Assembly: GCA_023432075.1 (NCBI GenBank)
Contig: JAEYVD010000398.1
Span: 1-6,183, forward strand
Reading direction: 5' to 3'
Origin: Pseudomonadota bacterium
GTDB lineage: Bacteria; Pseudomonadota; Gammaproteobacteria; Burkholderiales; Burkholderiaceae_B
DNA: 6,183 bases
The notes below the pieces were generated by a model. It saw nothing but the letters and a program-made list of their open reading frames with translations. It did no database searches and was not told the DNA's origin. The stretch's first letter is position 1, and every line of letters begins with the position of its first letter. The position numbers were made by a program, and so were the translations under genes. This document shows positions 1-5,850 of this stretch, one piece after another.

Positions 1-1200
1 CTGGGCGAGGGCAGCATCGGCCGGACGGCGGGCCAGCCCGCCGCTGGCGACACGCAGCCGGCCCTTCGGCTGGACTATCAGCTGGTCTCGCGCACGGGAG
101 ACGTTCTGCTGCGGGGCGAAGATGCGCCCAAGCGTCCATTTGTGCCGCCGGACCGGCGCGGCGACCGCTACTACGACGTCCGTGCCGACGGCGAGGACTG
201 GCGCGTTTATGTGCGCCATCATGACTCGCTGGGCTTCTCGGCCCAGGTCGGTCAGGAGATGGACGAACGTACCGATCTCATCTGGGACATGCTCGAGTCG
301 CTGGCGTGGCCACTGGTCGGCCTGTGGGTCCTGCTTGGGCTGATCAACTGGTTCCTGATCTGGCGTCTGCTCAAACCGCTTGCGCGCATGGCGCGCGGCA
401 TCGAGGCCAAATCGCCGTCCGACCTTTCTCCGGTGGCCGAAGAGAGCAGGGCATATGAAGTGCAGTCGATCACGGCAGCCCTGAATCGTCTTCTTGGCCG
501 GCTGGACCATGCGCTGGAGGCCGAACGGCGCTTCACGGCGGATGCGGCGCATGAGCTGCGCACGCCGCTGGCCGCGCTGGCGTCCCGGATCCAGGTGCTG
601 CAACGCAGCCATCCCGCCCAAGAGGCGCCCGCGCTTGCCGCCCAATTGCAGCGCCTGCGCGCCGACATGATGCGCACGACGAGCCTGGTCGAAAACCTGC
701 TGCAGCTTGCCCGCCTGGATCCGCAATCGGCGGACGCCATGCCTCGCGAGCGCATCGACGTCCCCAGCCTGCTTCAAGACGCCGTGGACGCCTGCGCGCC
801 CGCCGCGGCGGCACGCGGCGCGACGATCACGATTGCGGCACCCGAAACGGCGCTGCTCGGCAACCGGGACGCGCTCTTTACCGCCTTGCGCAACCTCATC
901 CATAACGCGGTGTCGTACGGCCGAGAAGGAGGACAGGTGCGCGTCGCCGCCGAACGCGCCGGGCAGCACATTGCGCTCAGTGTGAAGGACGACGGGGAGG
1001 GCGTGGCGCCGGCCGATCTGGAGCGGCTTACGCAGCGCTTCTACCGCGTCCTGGGCACAAACGCCCCGGGCAATGGGCTCGGGCTGTCCATTGTGGCGCG
1101 CGTGGCTGACATGCACCGCGCACAGTTACGGTTCGGCCCAGGCTTGGACGGCCGGGGGCTGGGCGTCACGCTGGTGCTGCCGCCTGATTTGAACGGTTGA
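1..1200 (+). CDS. qseC: QseC-like sensor histidine kinase, 5' truncated by the window edge
   Basis: This is the C-terminal 399 residues of a membrane sensor kinase that autophosphorylates on histidine and should pass the phosphate to an OmpR-family response regulator. The frame is open from base 1, so the start lies outside the window. Visible residues 1-100 form a periplasmic sensor segment, including VSRTGDVLLRGEDAP and DGEDWRVYVRHH, which resembles the 2CSK_N domain of QseC-type kinases. A single transmembrane helix (about 101-121) and a HAMP linker (about 122-173) follow. The H-box AHELRTPL has its phosphoacceptor His at 184. The N-box LIHNAVSYG has Asn302, the G1 motif DDGEG is at 330-334, the F-box Phe is at 347, and the G2 motif GNGLGLSIV is at 357-365. 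All catalytic motifs are intact. The QseC assignment rests on the sensor domain and on the YgiW-like gene 105 bases downstream; TctE or another related kinase remains possible. Confidence 0.9.
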   Translation: MGEGSIGRTAGQPAAGDTQPALRLDYQLVSRTGDVLLRGEDAPKRPFVPPDRRGDRYYDVRADGEDWRVYVRHHDSLGFSAQVGQEMDERTDLIWDMLESLAWPLVGLWVLLGLINWFLIWRLLKPLARMARGIEAKSPSDLSPVAEESRAYEVQSITAALNRLLGRLDHALEAERRFTADAAHELRTPLAALASRIQVLQRSHPAQEAPALAAQLQRLRADMMRTTSLVENLLQLARLDPQSADAMPRERIDVPSLLQDAVDACAPAAAARGATITIAAPETALLGNRDALFTALRNLIHNAVSYGREGGQVRVAAERAGQHIALSVKDDGEGVAPADLERLTQRFYRVLGTNAPGNGLGLSIVARVADMHRAQLRFGPGLDGRGLGVTLVLPPDLNG

Positions 1201-1250
1201 CGCAAAGATCCGCGTCCCGTGCAGGGATAAGGTCTGCTTCATCTTCGGAG

Positions 1251-1266
1251 CGTCAAATGACGTCAT
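1251..1266. promoter_or_regulatory. candidate operator: perfect palindrome and spaced repeat upstream of the YgiW-like gene
   Basis: The gap between the kinase and the YgiW-like gene contains a perfect 10-base palindrome, ATGACGTCAT (1257-1266). It overlaps two CGTCA copies (1251-1255 and 1261-1265) spaced one helical turn apart, start to start. Direct repeats at about one turn are typical of OmpR-family regulator sites, and such a regulator is expected to partner the kinase upstream. The sequence does not match a consensus I can name, and a palindrome this short can arise by chance. I see no convincing -35/-10 pair nearby, so the next gene may be co-transcribed with the kinase. Confidence 0.2.
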
Positions 1267-1305
1267 GTTCAACAGCGAAGCGCAATCCGCGCAAGGAGCC
1301 GCACC

Positions 1306-1725
1306 ATGACCCAGATCTCCCGTCGTTCCACCTTCATTCGCACGTTCCTGGCCAGCACCGTGCTGGCGGGCGCCGCCGTGGCGGGCGTGGCGAACGCCCA
1401 GGGCTACACGGGCCCCAGCACCGGCAAGCCCGCGACCCAAGGCTACAGCGGCCCCAGCACGGTCGCCGTCACGACGGTCAAGGAACTCCTGGCCAATGGC
1501 CGGGACGACCAGAACGCCATCCTGCGCGGCCGCATCGTGTCGCACGACGGTGACGATCACTACACGTTCGACGACGGCACGGGCCAGATCCGCGTCGAGA
1601 TCGACCACGAGGACTTCCCCGCGGGCCAGAAGATCGACGACAAGACCCAGGTCGAGCTGCGCGGCGAACTGGACCGCGATCGCAACAGCGTCGAGTTCGA
1701 TGTCGACAGCATCCGCGTGATGTAA
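1306..1725 (+). CDS. ygiW: YgiW/VisP-family periplasmic OB-fold (BOF) stress protein
   Basis: This 139-residue secreted protein belongs to the bacterial OB-fold (BOF, YgiW/YdeI/NirD-type) family. Members sit in the periplasm and are tied to stress tolerance and, in enteric bacteria, to virulence and QseC signalling. The ATG is supported by AAGGAG at 1293-1298, seven bases upstream. Residues 1-31 look like a signal peptide: basic SRRSTFIR, a hydrophobic core, and ANA before Gln32. Mature residues 32-57 carry two 13-residue units (QGYTGPST and QGYSGPST plus spacers), recalling the GGFSGPS/GGFQGPN pair of E. coli YgiW. The OB-fold follows: [44 protein letters not shown] and [13 protein letters not shown]. 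The ending closely resembles the NSVEIDVKQIR end of YgiW. Length is typical. It lies 105 bases after a QseC-like kinase on the same strand, which fits the known ygiW-qseBC linkage. Its precise ligand is unknown. Confidence 0.9.
   Translation: MTQISRRSTFIRTFLASTVLAGAAVAGVANAQGYTGPSTGKPATQGYSGPSTVAVTTVKELLANGRDDQNAILRGRIVSHDGDDHYTFDDGTGQIRVEIDHEDFPAGQKIDDKTQVELRGELDRDRNSVEFDVDSIRVM
1399..1476 (+). repeat. tandem 39-base (13-codon) repeat inside the YgiW-like gene
   Basis: Two in-frame 39-base units (1399-1437 and 1438-1476) encode [13 protein letters not shown] and [13 protein letters not shown] just after the predicted signal-peptide cleavage site. At DNA level GGCTACA recurs at 1402 and 1441, followed by near-identical GGCCCCAGCAC. 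The first eight codons of each unit are well conserved and the last five have diverged. The paired Gly-aromatic-x-Gly-Pro-Ser motif also occurs in the E. coli homologue, so it looks like a family trait rather than a recent duplication. Confidence 0.7.
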
Positions 1726-1790
1726 AGCGCGCGCGGCGGGCGCATACGTTATCCTGTCGTCCTTCGATTCGATACCAGTGCCTGTTTGTC

Positions 1791-2438
1791 GTGAACCCCG
1801 TAACGCCCTCCGCCGCGGTCCAACTGCCCGAAGCCTCCATCCGCGCCACCGTCCGGTTGCCCATTCGCCTTGCCGATGGCACCGAGGCGCTGGCGCTGGC
1901 TTACAGCTTTCATGGCCTGGCCGACGCCCGCGACCATCTCGCCCTCAAATTCGGGCAGCCTGGCCCGCGGCCGCTGGTCCGGCTGCACTCCGAGTGCATG
2001 ACCGGCGATGTCTTCGGATCGCTGCGCTGCGACTGCGGCCCCCAACTGCAGGAAGCGTTGCGCCTCATGAGCCAGGAGGGCGGCTATCTGCTGTATCTGC
2101 GCCAGGAAGGGCGCGGCATAGGCCTGTATTCCAAGCTTGACGCCTACCGGCTGCAGGAACTGGGCTACGACACCTACACCGCCAACCTGGAACTGGGCCA
2201 CGGCCTGGACGACCGCGACTACACGCCGGCCGCCCAGATGCTGCGGGCGCTGGGCGTCGACAATCTCGAACTGCTTACCAACAATCCCGACAAGCGCACC
2301 CAGCTGGAACGCATGGGCATCCACGTCAGTGGCTGCCGCCTGACGGGCGTATTCCCAAACGAGCACAACAAGGGGTATCTGCTGGCCAAGGCGCTGCGCA
2401 CGCAGCACCGCATCGAACTCGGCCAGACCGAGGAGTAA
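1791..2438 (+). CDS. ribA: GTP cyclohydrolase II (riboflavin biosynthesis)
   Basis: RibA converts GTP to 2,5-diamino-6-ribosylamino-4(3H)-pyrimidinone 5'-phosphate, releasing formate and pyrophosphate, the first committed step of riboflavin synthesis in the cytoplasm. The 215-residue product is near the usual size for a stand-alone RibA (E. coli about 196), with a slightly longer N-terminus and no fused RibB domain. The zinc ligands are intact: Cys69 in HSECMTGD, and Cys80 and Cys82 in [15 protein letters not shown] (104-112) is the GTP/phosphate-binding loop. Tyr119, Asp140 and Arg142 (in LDDRDY) align with E. coli Tyr105, Asp126 and Arg128 at the active site, and LLTNNP (161-166) is conserved. 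The start is a GTG with no recognisable Shine-Dalgarno. The frame is open further upstream but offers no better-supported start. The gene lies 65 bases after the YgiW-like gene and has no functional link to its neighbours that I can see. Confidence 0.95.
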   Translation: MNPVTPSAAVQLPEASIRATVRLPIRLADGTEALALAYSFHGLADARDHLALKFGQPGPRPLVRLHSECMTGDVFGSLRCDCGPQLQEALRLMSQEGGYLLYLRQEGRGIGLYSKLDAYRLQELGYDTYTANLELGHGLDDRDYTPAAQMLRALGVDNLELLTNNPDKRTQLERMGIHVSGCRLTGVFPNEHNKGYLLAKALRTQHRIELGQTEE

Positions 2439-2521
2439 CGGCTCGCACGTCCAATAGCCGCGGCCGGCCCGCCTGAGCGCCGCCGCGTGCGTACGTCTTC
2501 CCCGTTGTAAGGACAAACCCT

Positions 2522-2527
2522 TATACT
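2522..2527 (+). promoter_or_regulatory. candidate -10 element for the PQQ dehydrogenase gene
   Basis: TATACT lies 60 bases upstream of the dehydrogenase ATG in the ribA-dehydrogenase gap and differs from TATAAT at one base. The -35 partner is poor. TTGTAA (2505-2510) would leave only an 11-base spacer, and properly spaced hexamers such as TTCCCC (2498-2503) match weakly. If real, it would give a 5' leader of roughly 50 bases and transcription separate from ribA. An activator-dependent promoter would fit the weak -35, but that is inference. Confidence 0.35.
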
Positions 2528-2586
2528 CTGGGCCGGTCGTTGGGCCGCATTGCCGGCTGCATGGCCGTATCGTTTTGGAATTCCTT

Positions 2587-5019
2587 ATGAATCAACAACA
2601 TAAAGACCTGTCCGCGCTTGCAAAAGCGTGGCTGTTCGTGCTGGGCGCCTGCATTCTGGCGGCCGGGCTCTTTTTCGGCTACCAGGGCGCACGCCTCGTG
2701 GCGCTGAATGGCAGCTGGTATTTCGCGATTTGCGGCGTCGTGCTTGCCGTCTCCGGCATCCAGATCGCGCGCCGCCGCGCCAATGGCGGCCTGTTGTACG
2801 CGCTGGCCCTGATCGGCACTGCCATCTGGGCGCTCATCGACGTCGGCCTGCAATTCTGGCCGCTCGTCTCGCGCCTTTTGGTGTTCGTGGGCTTCGGCAT
2901 CCTGGTGGCACTGTCGCAGCCGCTGCTGCGCCGCGCGCAGAACCAGCCGGCCAGCCCCGCGCCGTCTCGCATCGCGGCTGCCGTGCTGGCGCTAGCCTTC
3001 ATTGCGACGGTCGCCGGCATGTTCGTGCCGCACGCGCCCGTCTCGCAAGGCGAGACGCTGGCGCTCAAGCCCGTTGCCCCGGGCCAGGAGCAGAAGGACT
3101 GGGCGCATTACGGCAACACCGCCGGCGGCACGCGCTTCGCGGCGCTGGACCAGATCACGCGCGATAACGTCAAGGACCTGCAGGTCGCCTGGACCTATCG
3201 CACGGGCGATACACCCGTCAGCCCCGGTGGCGGCGGCGCCGAAGACCAGCAGACCCCGCTGCAGATCGGCAACCGCGTGTACCTGTGCACCCCGCACAAC
3301 AACGTGATCGCACTTGATGCGACCACGGGCAAGGAACTCTGGAAGGTCGAGATCAACGCCAAGCAGAAGAAGTGGATGCGTTGCCGCGGCCTGGCCTATT
3401 TCGACATTGATGCGCCGCTGGAGCAGCCCACCGTCGACGGCGCGACGCCCGTCAAGGCCGTCAGCCTGGACACCGGCGCCGCTTGCCGCCGCCGCATCCT
3501 CATGAACAGCGTGACGCCCGAACTCATCGCGCTGGACGCCGACACGGGCGCGTTCTGCGCCGATTTCGGCAAAGCGGGCCGCGTGGACCTGCGCGCCGGC
3601 ATGGGCAAGGGCGCCGACAAGGGCGAGTACTACCCGACCTCGGCCCCGACGCTGGCCGGCACGACCATCGTGATCGGCGGCCGCGTGGCGGACAACGTCA
3701 GCACCGACATGCCAGGCGGCGTGGTGCGTGGCTTTGACGTGATCACTGGCGAGCTGCGCTGGGCATTCGACCCGGGCAATCCGCAAGACAAGGCCGCGCC
3801 CGCCGAGGGCCAGACCTACACACGCTCGACCCCGAACGTGTGGGCGCCGATGTCGTACGACGCGCAATCGAACACGGTCTTCATGCCCGTGGGCAGCGCG
3901 GCCGTCGATCTGTGGGGCGTCAAGCACACCGCGCTGGACCGTAAATACGGCGCGTCGGTCCTGGCGGTCGACGCCACCACGGGCCAGGAAAAGTGGGTCT
4001 ACCAGACCGTGCACGACGACCTCTGGGACTTCGACGTGCCCATGCAGCCGACCTTTGCCGATTTCCCCGTGGACGGCAAGAACGTGCCCGCGCTCGTCTT
4101 CGGCACCAAGGCCGGCCAGATCTTCGTGCTGGACCGCCAGACCGGCAAGCCGCTCACGCGCGTCGAAGAACGCAAGGTGCCGGCCGGCAACATTCCTGGC
4201 GAAACCTACTCGCCGACCCAACCCTTCTCGGTCGGCATGCCTTCGATCGGCGCCAACGACCTGAAGGAATCGGACATGTGGGGCGCCACGCCGTTCGACC
4301 AGCTGCTGTGCCGCATTCACTTCAAGTCCAAGCGCTACACCGGCCTGTTCACTCCGCCGGGCACCGACGCGTCGCTGAACCTGCCCGGATCGCTGGGCGG
4401 CATGAATTGGGGCGGTATTTCGATCGACCCGGTCAACGGCTACCTGTTCATCAACGACATGCGCGTCGGCCTGGAAGTGCAACTGGTCGAAGCCGGCGCC
4501 AACGCCAAGAAGGGCGACGGCAACGAAGCCGCCGCAATCCAGGGCCCCGTGGCCCTCGCCGGCACGCCCTACGCGATCAACGCCAAGGTGCGCTTCATGT
4601 CGCCGCTGGAAATCCCGTGCCAGGCGCCGCCGTTCGGCACGCTGACCGCCGTGGACCTGAAGACGCAGAAGATGGTGTGGCAGGTGCCGGTCGGCACCGT
4701 GCAGGACACCGGCCCCTTCGGCATGAAGCTGGGCCTGCCGATCCCCATCGGCATGCCCACCATCGGCGGAACGCTCGCCACCCAGGGCGGTCTCGTGTTC
4801 ATCGCCGCCACGCAGGACTACTACCTGCGCGCCTACGACGCCGGCACCGGCAAGGAAGTGTGGAAGGTCCGTCTGCCGGTCGGCAGCCAGGGCACGCCCA
4901 TCAGCTACAAGTCGACCGTCGATGGCAAGCAATACATCATCATCTCGGCCGGCGGGGCGCGCAATTCGCCCGACCGTGGCGACTATGTGATTGCCTACGC
5001 CTTGCCGGGCAAGGTGTAA
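2587..5019 (+). CDS. gcd: membrane-bound PQQ-dependent dehydrogenase, glucose/quinate/shikimate family
   Basis: This quinoprotein oxidises a sugar or cyclic polyol (glucose to gluconolactone, or quinate/shikimate to the 3-dehydro product) in the periplasm and reduces ubiquinone in the inner membrane. The 810-residue length matches E. coli Gcd (796). Five N-terminal transmembrane helices (about 14-32, 44-61, 68-86, 93-110, 129-147) precede a periplasmic PQQ beta-propeller from about residue 171 (DWAHYGNT). Family signatures include RTGD (Arg205), LCTPHNNVIALD (His237, at the position of E. coli His262), RGFDVITGELRWAFDPG and VHDDLWDFDVP. Asp481 aligns with catalytic Asp466 of E. coli Gcd, and Lys508 in GTKAGQIFVLD with Lys493. 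The C-terminus YVIAYALPGKV is typical. The ATG at 2587 is preferred over an in-frame TTG at 2575 because GGAA (2577-2580) sits six bases before it. Substrate is undecided: TPHNN in place of the Gcd-type TAHQR leaves a quinate/shikimate enzyme open. The gene stands alone and no pqq genes are in view. Confidence 0.93.
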   Translation: MNQQHKDLSALAKAWLFVLGACILAAGLFFGYQGARLVALNGSWYFAICGVVLAVSGIQIARRRANGGLLYALALIGTAIWALIDVGLQFWPLVSRLLVFVGFGILVALSQPLLRRAQNQPASPAPSRIAAAVLALAFIATVAGMFVPHAPVSQGETLALKPVAPGQEQKDWAHYGNTAGGTRFAALDQITRDNVKDLQVAWTYRTGDTPVSPGGGGAEDQQTPLQIGNRVYLCTPHNNVIALDATTGKELWKVEINAKQKKWMRCRGLAYFDIDAPLEQPTVDGATPVKAVSLDTGAACRRRILMNSVTPELIALDADTGAFCADFGKAGRVDLRAGMGKGADKGEYYPTSAPTLAGTTIVIGGRVADNVSTDMPGGVVRGFDVITGELRWAFDPGNPQDKAAPAEGQTYTRSTPNVWAPMSYDAQSNTVFMPVGSAAVDLWGVKHTALDRKYGASVLAVDATTGQEKWVYQTVHDDLWDFDVPMQPTFADFPVDGKNVPALVFGTKAGQIFVLDRQTGKPLTRVEERKVPAGNIPGETYSPTQPFSVGMPSIGANDLKESDMWGATPFDQLLCRIHFKSKRYTGLFTPPGTDASLNLPGSLGGMNWGGISIDPVNGYLFINDMRVGLEVQLVEAGANAKKGDGNEAAAIQGPVALAGTPYAINAKVRFMSPLEIPCQAPPFGTLTAVDLKTQKMVWQVPVGTVQDTGPFGMKLGLPIPIGMPTIGGTLATQGGLVFIAATQDYYLRAYDAGTGKEVWKVRLPVGSQGTPISYKSTVDGKQYIIISAGGARNSPDRGDYVIAYALPGKV

Positions 5020-5042
5020 GCCGCGCGGCAACGCAAGGATCT

Positions 5043-5070
5043 GGGCGCTCCTAGGAGCGCCCATTTTTTT
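5043..5070 (+). terminator. intrinsic terminator of the PQQ dehydrogenase gene
   Basis: An eight-base-pair perfect stem, GGGCGCTC with GAGCGCCC, closes a CTAG loop and is followed by A and seven T residues. It begins 23 bases after the dehydrogenase stop codon. It is a textbook Rho-independent terminator for the plus strand. The opposite side lacks a comparable T-run, so it should terminate minus-strand transcription from the convergent ORF poorly. Confidence 0.93.
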
Positions 5071-5075
5071 GCAAT

Positions 5076-5291
5076 CTAACCGCTGTGGCGATGCTTGCCG
5101 GTCTTGATGAACAAGTCGGAGAATGCCTCCCAGTCATTCAGATAAACGAAAAGCTCTCCCTCATCGCCTTCACACATCGCCGAACCTCGGCTGCTTTCCT
5201 CCCAGAATGCGTAGAAAGGGAGGCGACGGATGTCTTCAAGACGCACCAATCGGTCTTTCACGACGGGCAAGCCAAAGTAGGTTGTGGTCAT
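5076..5291 (-). CDS. small orphan protein of unknown function, possibly 5' truncated
   Basis: I do not recognise this 71-residue product. It is acidic and aromatic-rich: TTTYFGLPVVKDRLVRL, then PFYAFWEESSRG, an acidic CEGDEGELFVYL, and NDWEAFSDLF near the end. It has no signal peptide or membrane segment. Third-position GC is high enough (roughly 70% by eye) to favour this strand over the overlapping plus-strand ORF (5085-5429). The ATG at 5291 lacks a properly spaced ribosome-binding site, since GGGAA directly abuts it. The frame stays open for 41 more codons, to a stop at 5415-5417, with plausible protein-like sequence (VPLEFAANAHITKARE) but no ATG, GTG or TTG. That pattern suggests either a gene that lost its N-terminus or a start I cannot place. 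It converges on the dehydrogenase gene, with the terminator between them. Its lower GC than the neighbours is compatible with acquired DNA. Confidence 0.45.
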   Translation of the reverse strand: MTTTYFGLPVVKDRLVRLEDIRRLPFYAFWEESSRGSAMCEGDEGELFVYLNDWEAFSDLFIKTGKHRHSG

Positions 5292-5846
5292 TTCCCGAGC
5301 CTTGGTGATGTGCGCATTGGCCGCAAATTCCAGTGGGACGTCGCGTGCGCGGTGGGCGGCTATTGGTTCAACCGATCCTGGACAGACGGGATCAGCGGCC
5401 GGCGAGGAAAGATCTTATCTGTGAAGTGAATCGCCAAGAAGAGCTAAAGGCGGTAGTTCGGCCGCACTGCTTGGGGCGTACATGGCGAAACCTGGAGCGT
5501 TACGCCCGTCGAGCGCCATTGCGGGCATACGGCTAGGCCGATTCCGCCCGCCGCGCCAACTTGCGCGATGGGCAGCAGATCCTTGTCCGGATCGTAGGGC
5601 AGGGAAGGGAGCAACACGGGAATCAGCAGGATCGCGGCCGAGGGCGCGAACAGCGCAATCGGATTGCCCATAGCTGGACCCGCAGATCAAAACGGCATGA
5701 ATCGCAGGAGTCGCCGGCATCGCCGTGGGCAATGGCGATGCCTTTTTGCTTCATTTCTTGCAGAAGAGTTCTGCGGAACATGGCGGAGATCGGCGGCTGG
5801 GCGATCGATACACTTTCAGGCGGAGACAACTGAAAAAGAGCAACAT
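5292..5846. other. gene-free stretch with minus-strand coding debris
   Basis: I see no intact gene in these 555 bases. Reading the minus strand from the right, an open frame from 5850 down to about 5690 is followed, in another frame, by a recognisable Bug-protein fragment (about 5519-5686). A featureless part (about 5415-5518) comes next, and then the upstream extension of the small orphan ORF. Several overlapping plus-strand ORFs here have Arg/Gln-rich or low-complexity translations and no ribosome-binding sites, so I treat them as chance. No terminal inverted repeats, transposase remnant, tRNA or attachment-site duplication is apparent. The promoter of the Bug gene at 5847 should lie in its last 150 bases, but I find no good -35/-10 pair. 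Confidence 0.6.
5519..5686 (-). pseudogene. remnant of a Bug/TctC-family solute-binding protein gene
   Basis: The minus-strand translation from about 5686 to 5519 contains NPIALFAPSAAILLIPVL, then LPSLPYDPDKDLLPIAQVG, then GIGLAVCPQ. This matches the conserved middle of Bug-family periplasmic binding proteins, where a DGYTLLF-type strand leads into NP.L...LPYDP.KD..PI..V, normally at about residues 90-135 of some 320. The upstream side is interrupted by an in-frame TGA (5687-5689). Downstream the similarity stops after CPQ, and a TAG ends the frame at 5444. No signal peptide, ENRPGAG motif or C-terminal half is present nearby. Codon use inside the fragment is GC-rich at third positions, as expected for formerly coding DNA. 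It is a second Bug copy in inverted orientation to the intact gene at 5847. Family assignment is by eye. Confidence 0.6.
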
Positions 5847-5850
5847 ATGC
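5690..5850 (-). pseudogene. possible remnant of a second minus-strand gene, identity uncertain
   Basis: An open minus-strand frame begins after a TAG at 5851-5853 and reads SPPESVSIAQPPISAM, FRRTLLQEMKQKGIAIAHGD and AGDSCDSCRFDLRVQLW. The GIAIAHGDAGDS part has GC-rich third positions and looks like real protein. Faintly, it recalls the RGIAIAGIDVGESYGSP-type segment of some alpha/beta hydrolases. There is no start codon better than a TTG at 5829, no ribosome-binding site and no continuing domain, and it overlaps the region needed for the promoter of the plus-strand Bug gene. It may equally be chance. I list it because, with the adjacent Bug fragment, it could mark a decayed minus-strand catabolic cluster. 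Confidence 0.2.

Noticed and set aside
1196..1231. TTGACG (1197-1202) with GATAAG (1226-1231) as a promoter for the YgiW-like gene
   Set aside because: The -35 match is good, but the spacer would be 23 bases, far outside the usable range, and no better -10 lies at 16-18 bases.
1726..1743. GC-rich GCGC repeats after the YgiW-like gene as a terminator
   Set aside because: Alternating GC without a stable unambiguous stem or T-tract.
2444..2491. Inverted repeat CGCACG...CGTGCG after ribA as a terminator
   Set aside because: Only six base pairs with a 36-base loop and no T-run; not a credible intrinsic terminator.
1749..2516. 255-residue minus-strand frame opposite ribA
   Set aside because: Antisense shadow of ribA; no recognisable family, and it spans the entire coding region of a clear enzyme.
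2575..2589. TTG at 2575 as the start of the PQQ dehydrogenase
   Set aside because: The TTG overlaps the likely ribosome-binding GGAA (2577-2580), which is correctly spaced for the ATG at 2587.
3993..5054. 353-residue plus-strand frame inside the PQQ dehydrogenase
   Set aside because: Frame-shifted shadow with Arg/His/Gln-rich low-complexity translation and no ribosome-binding site.
2992..5064. 690-residue minus-strand open frame opposite the PQQ dehydrogenase
   Set aside because: It is a mirror of a high-GC gene: the translation is Arg/Gly/His/Ala-rich with no domain signatures, while the plus strand encodes a complete, motif-intact enzyme.
5085..5429. 114-residue plus-strand ORF overlapping the small minus-strand gene
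   Set aside because: No ribosome-binding site, starts just after the terminator, and shows poorer codon-position bias than the minus-strand frame.
5561..5833. 90-residue plus-strand ORF upstream of the Bug gene
   Set aside because: Gln/Arg-rich translation lacking any motif; it lies antisense to the Bug fragment and ends inside the Bug leader.
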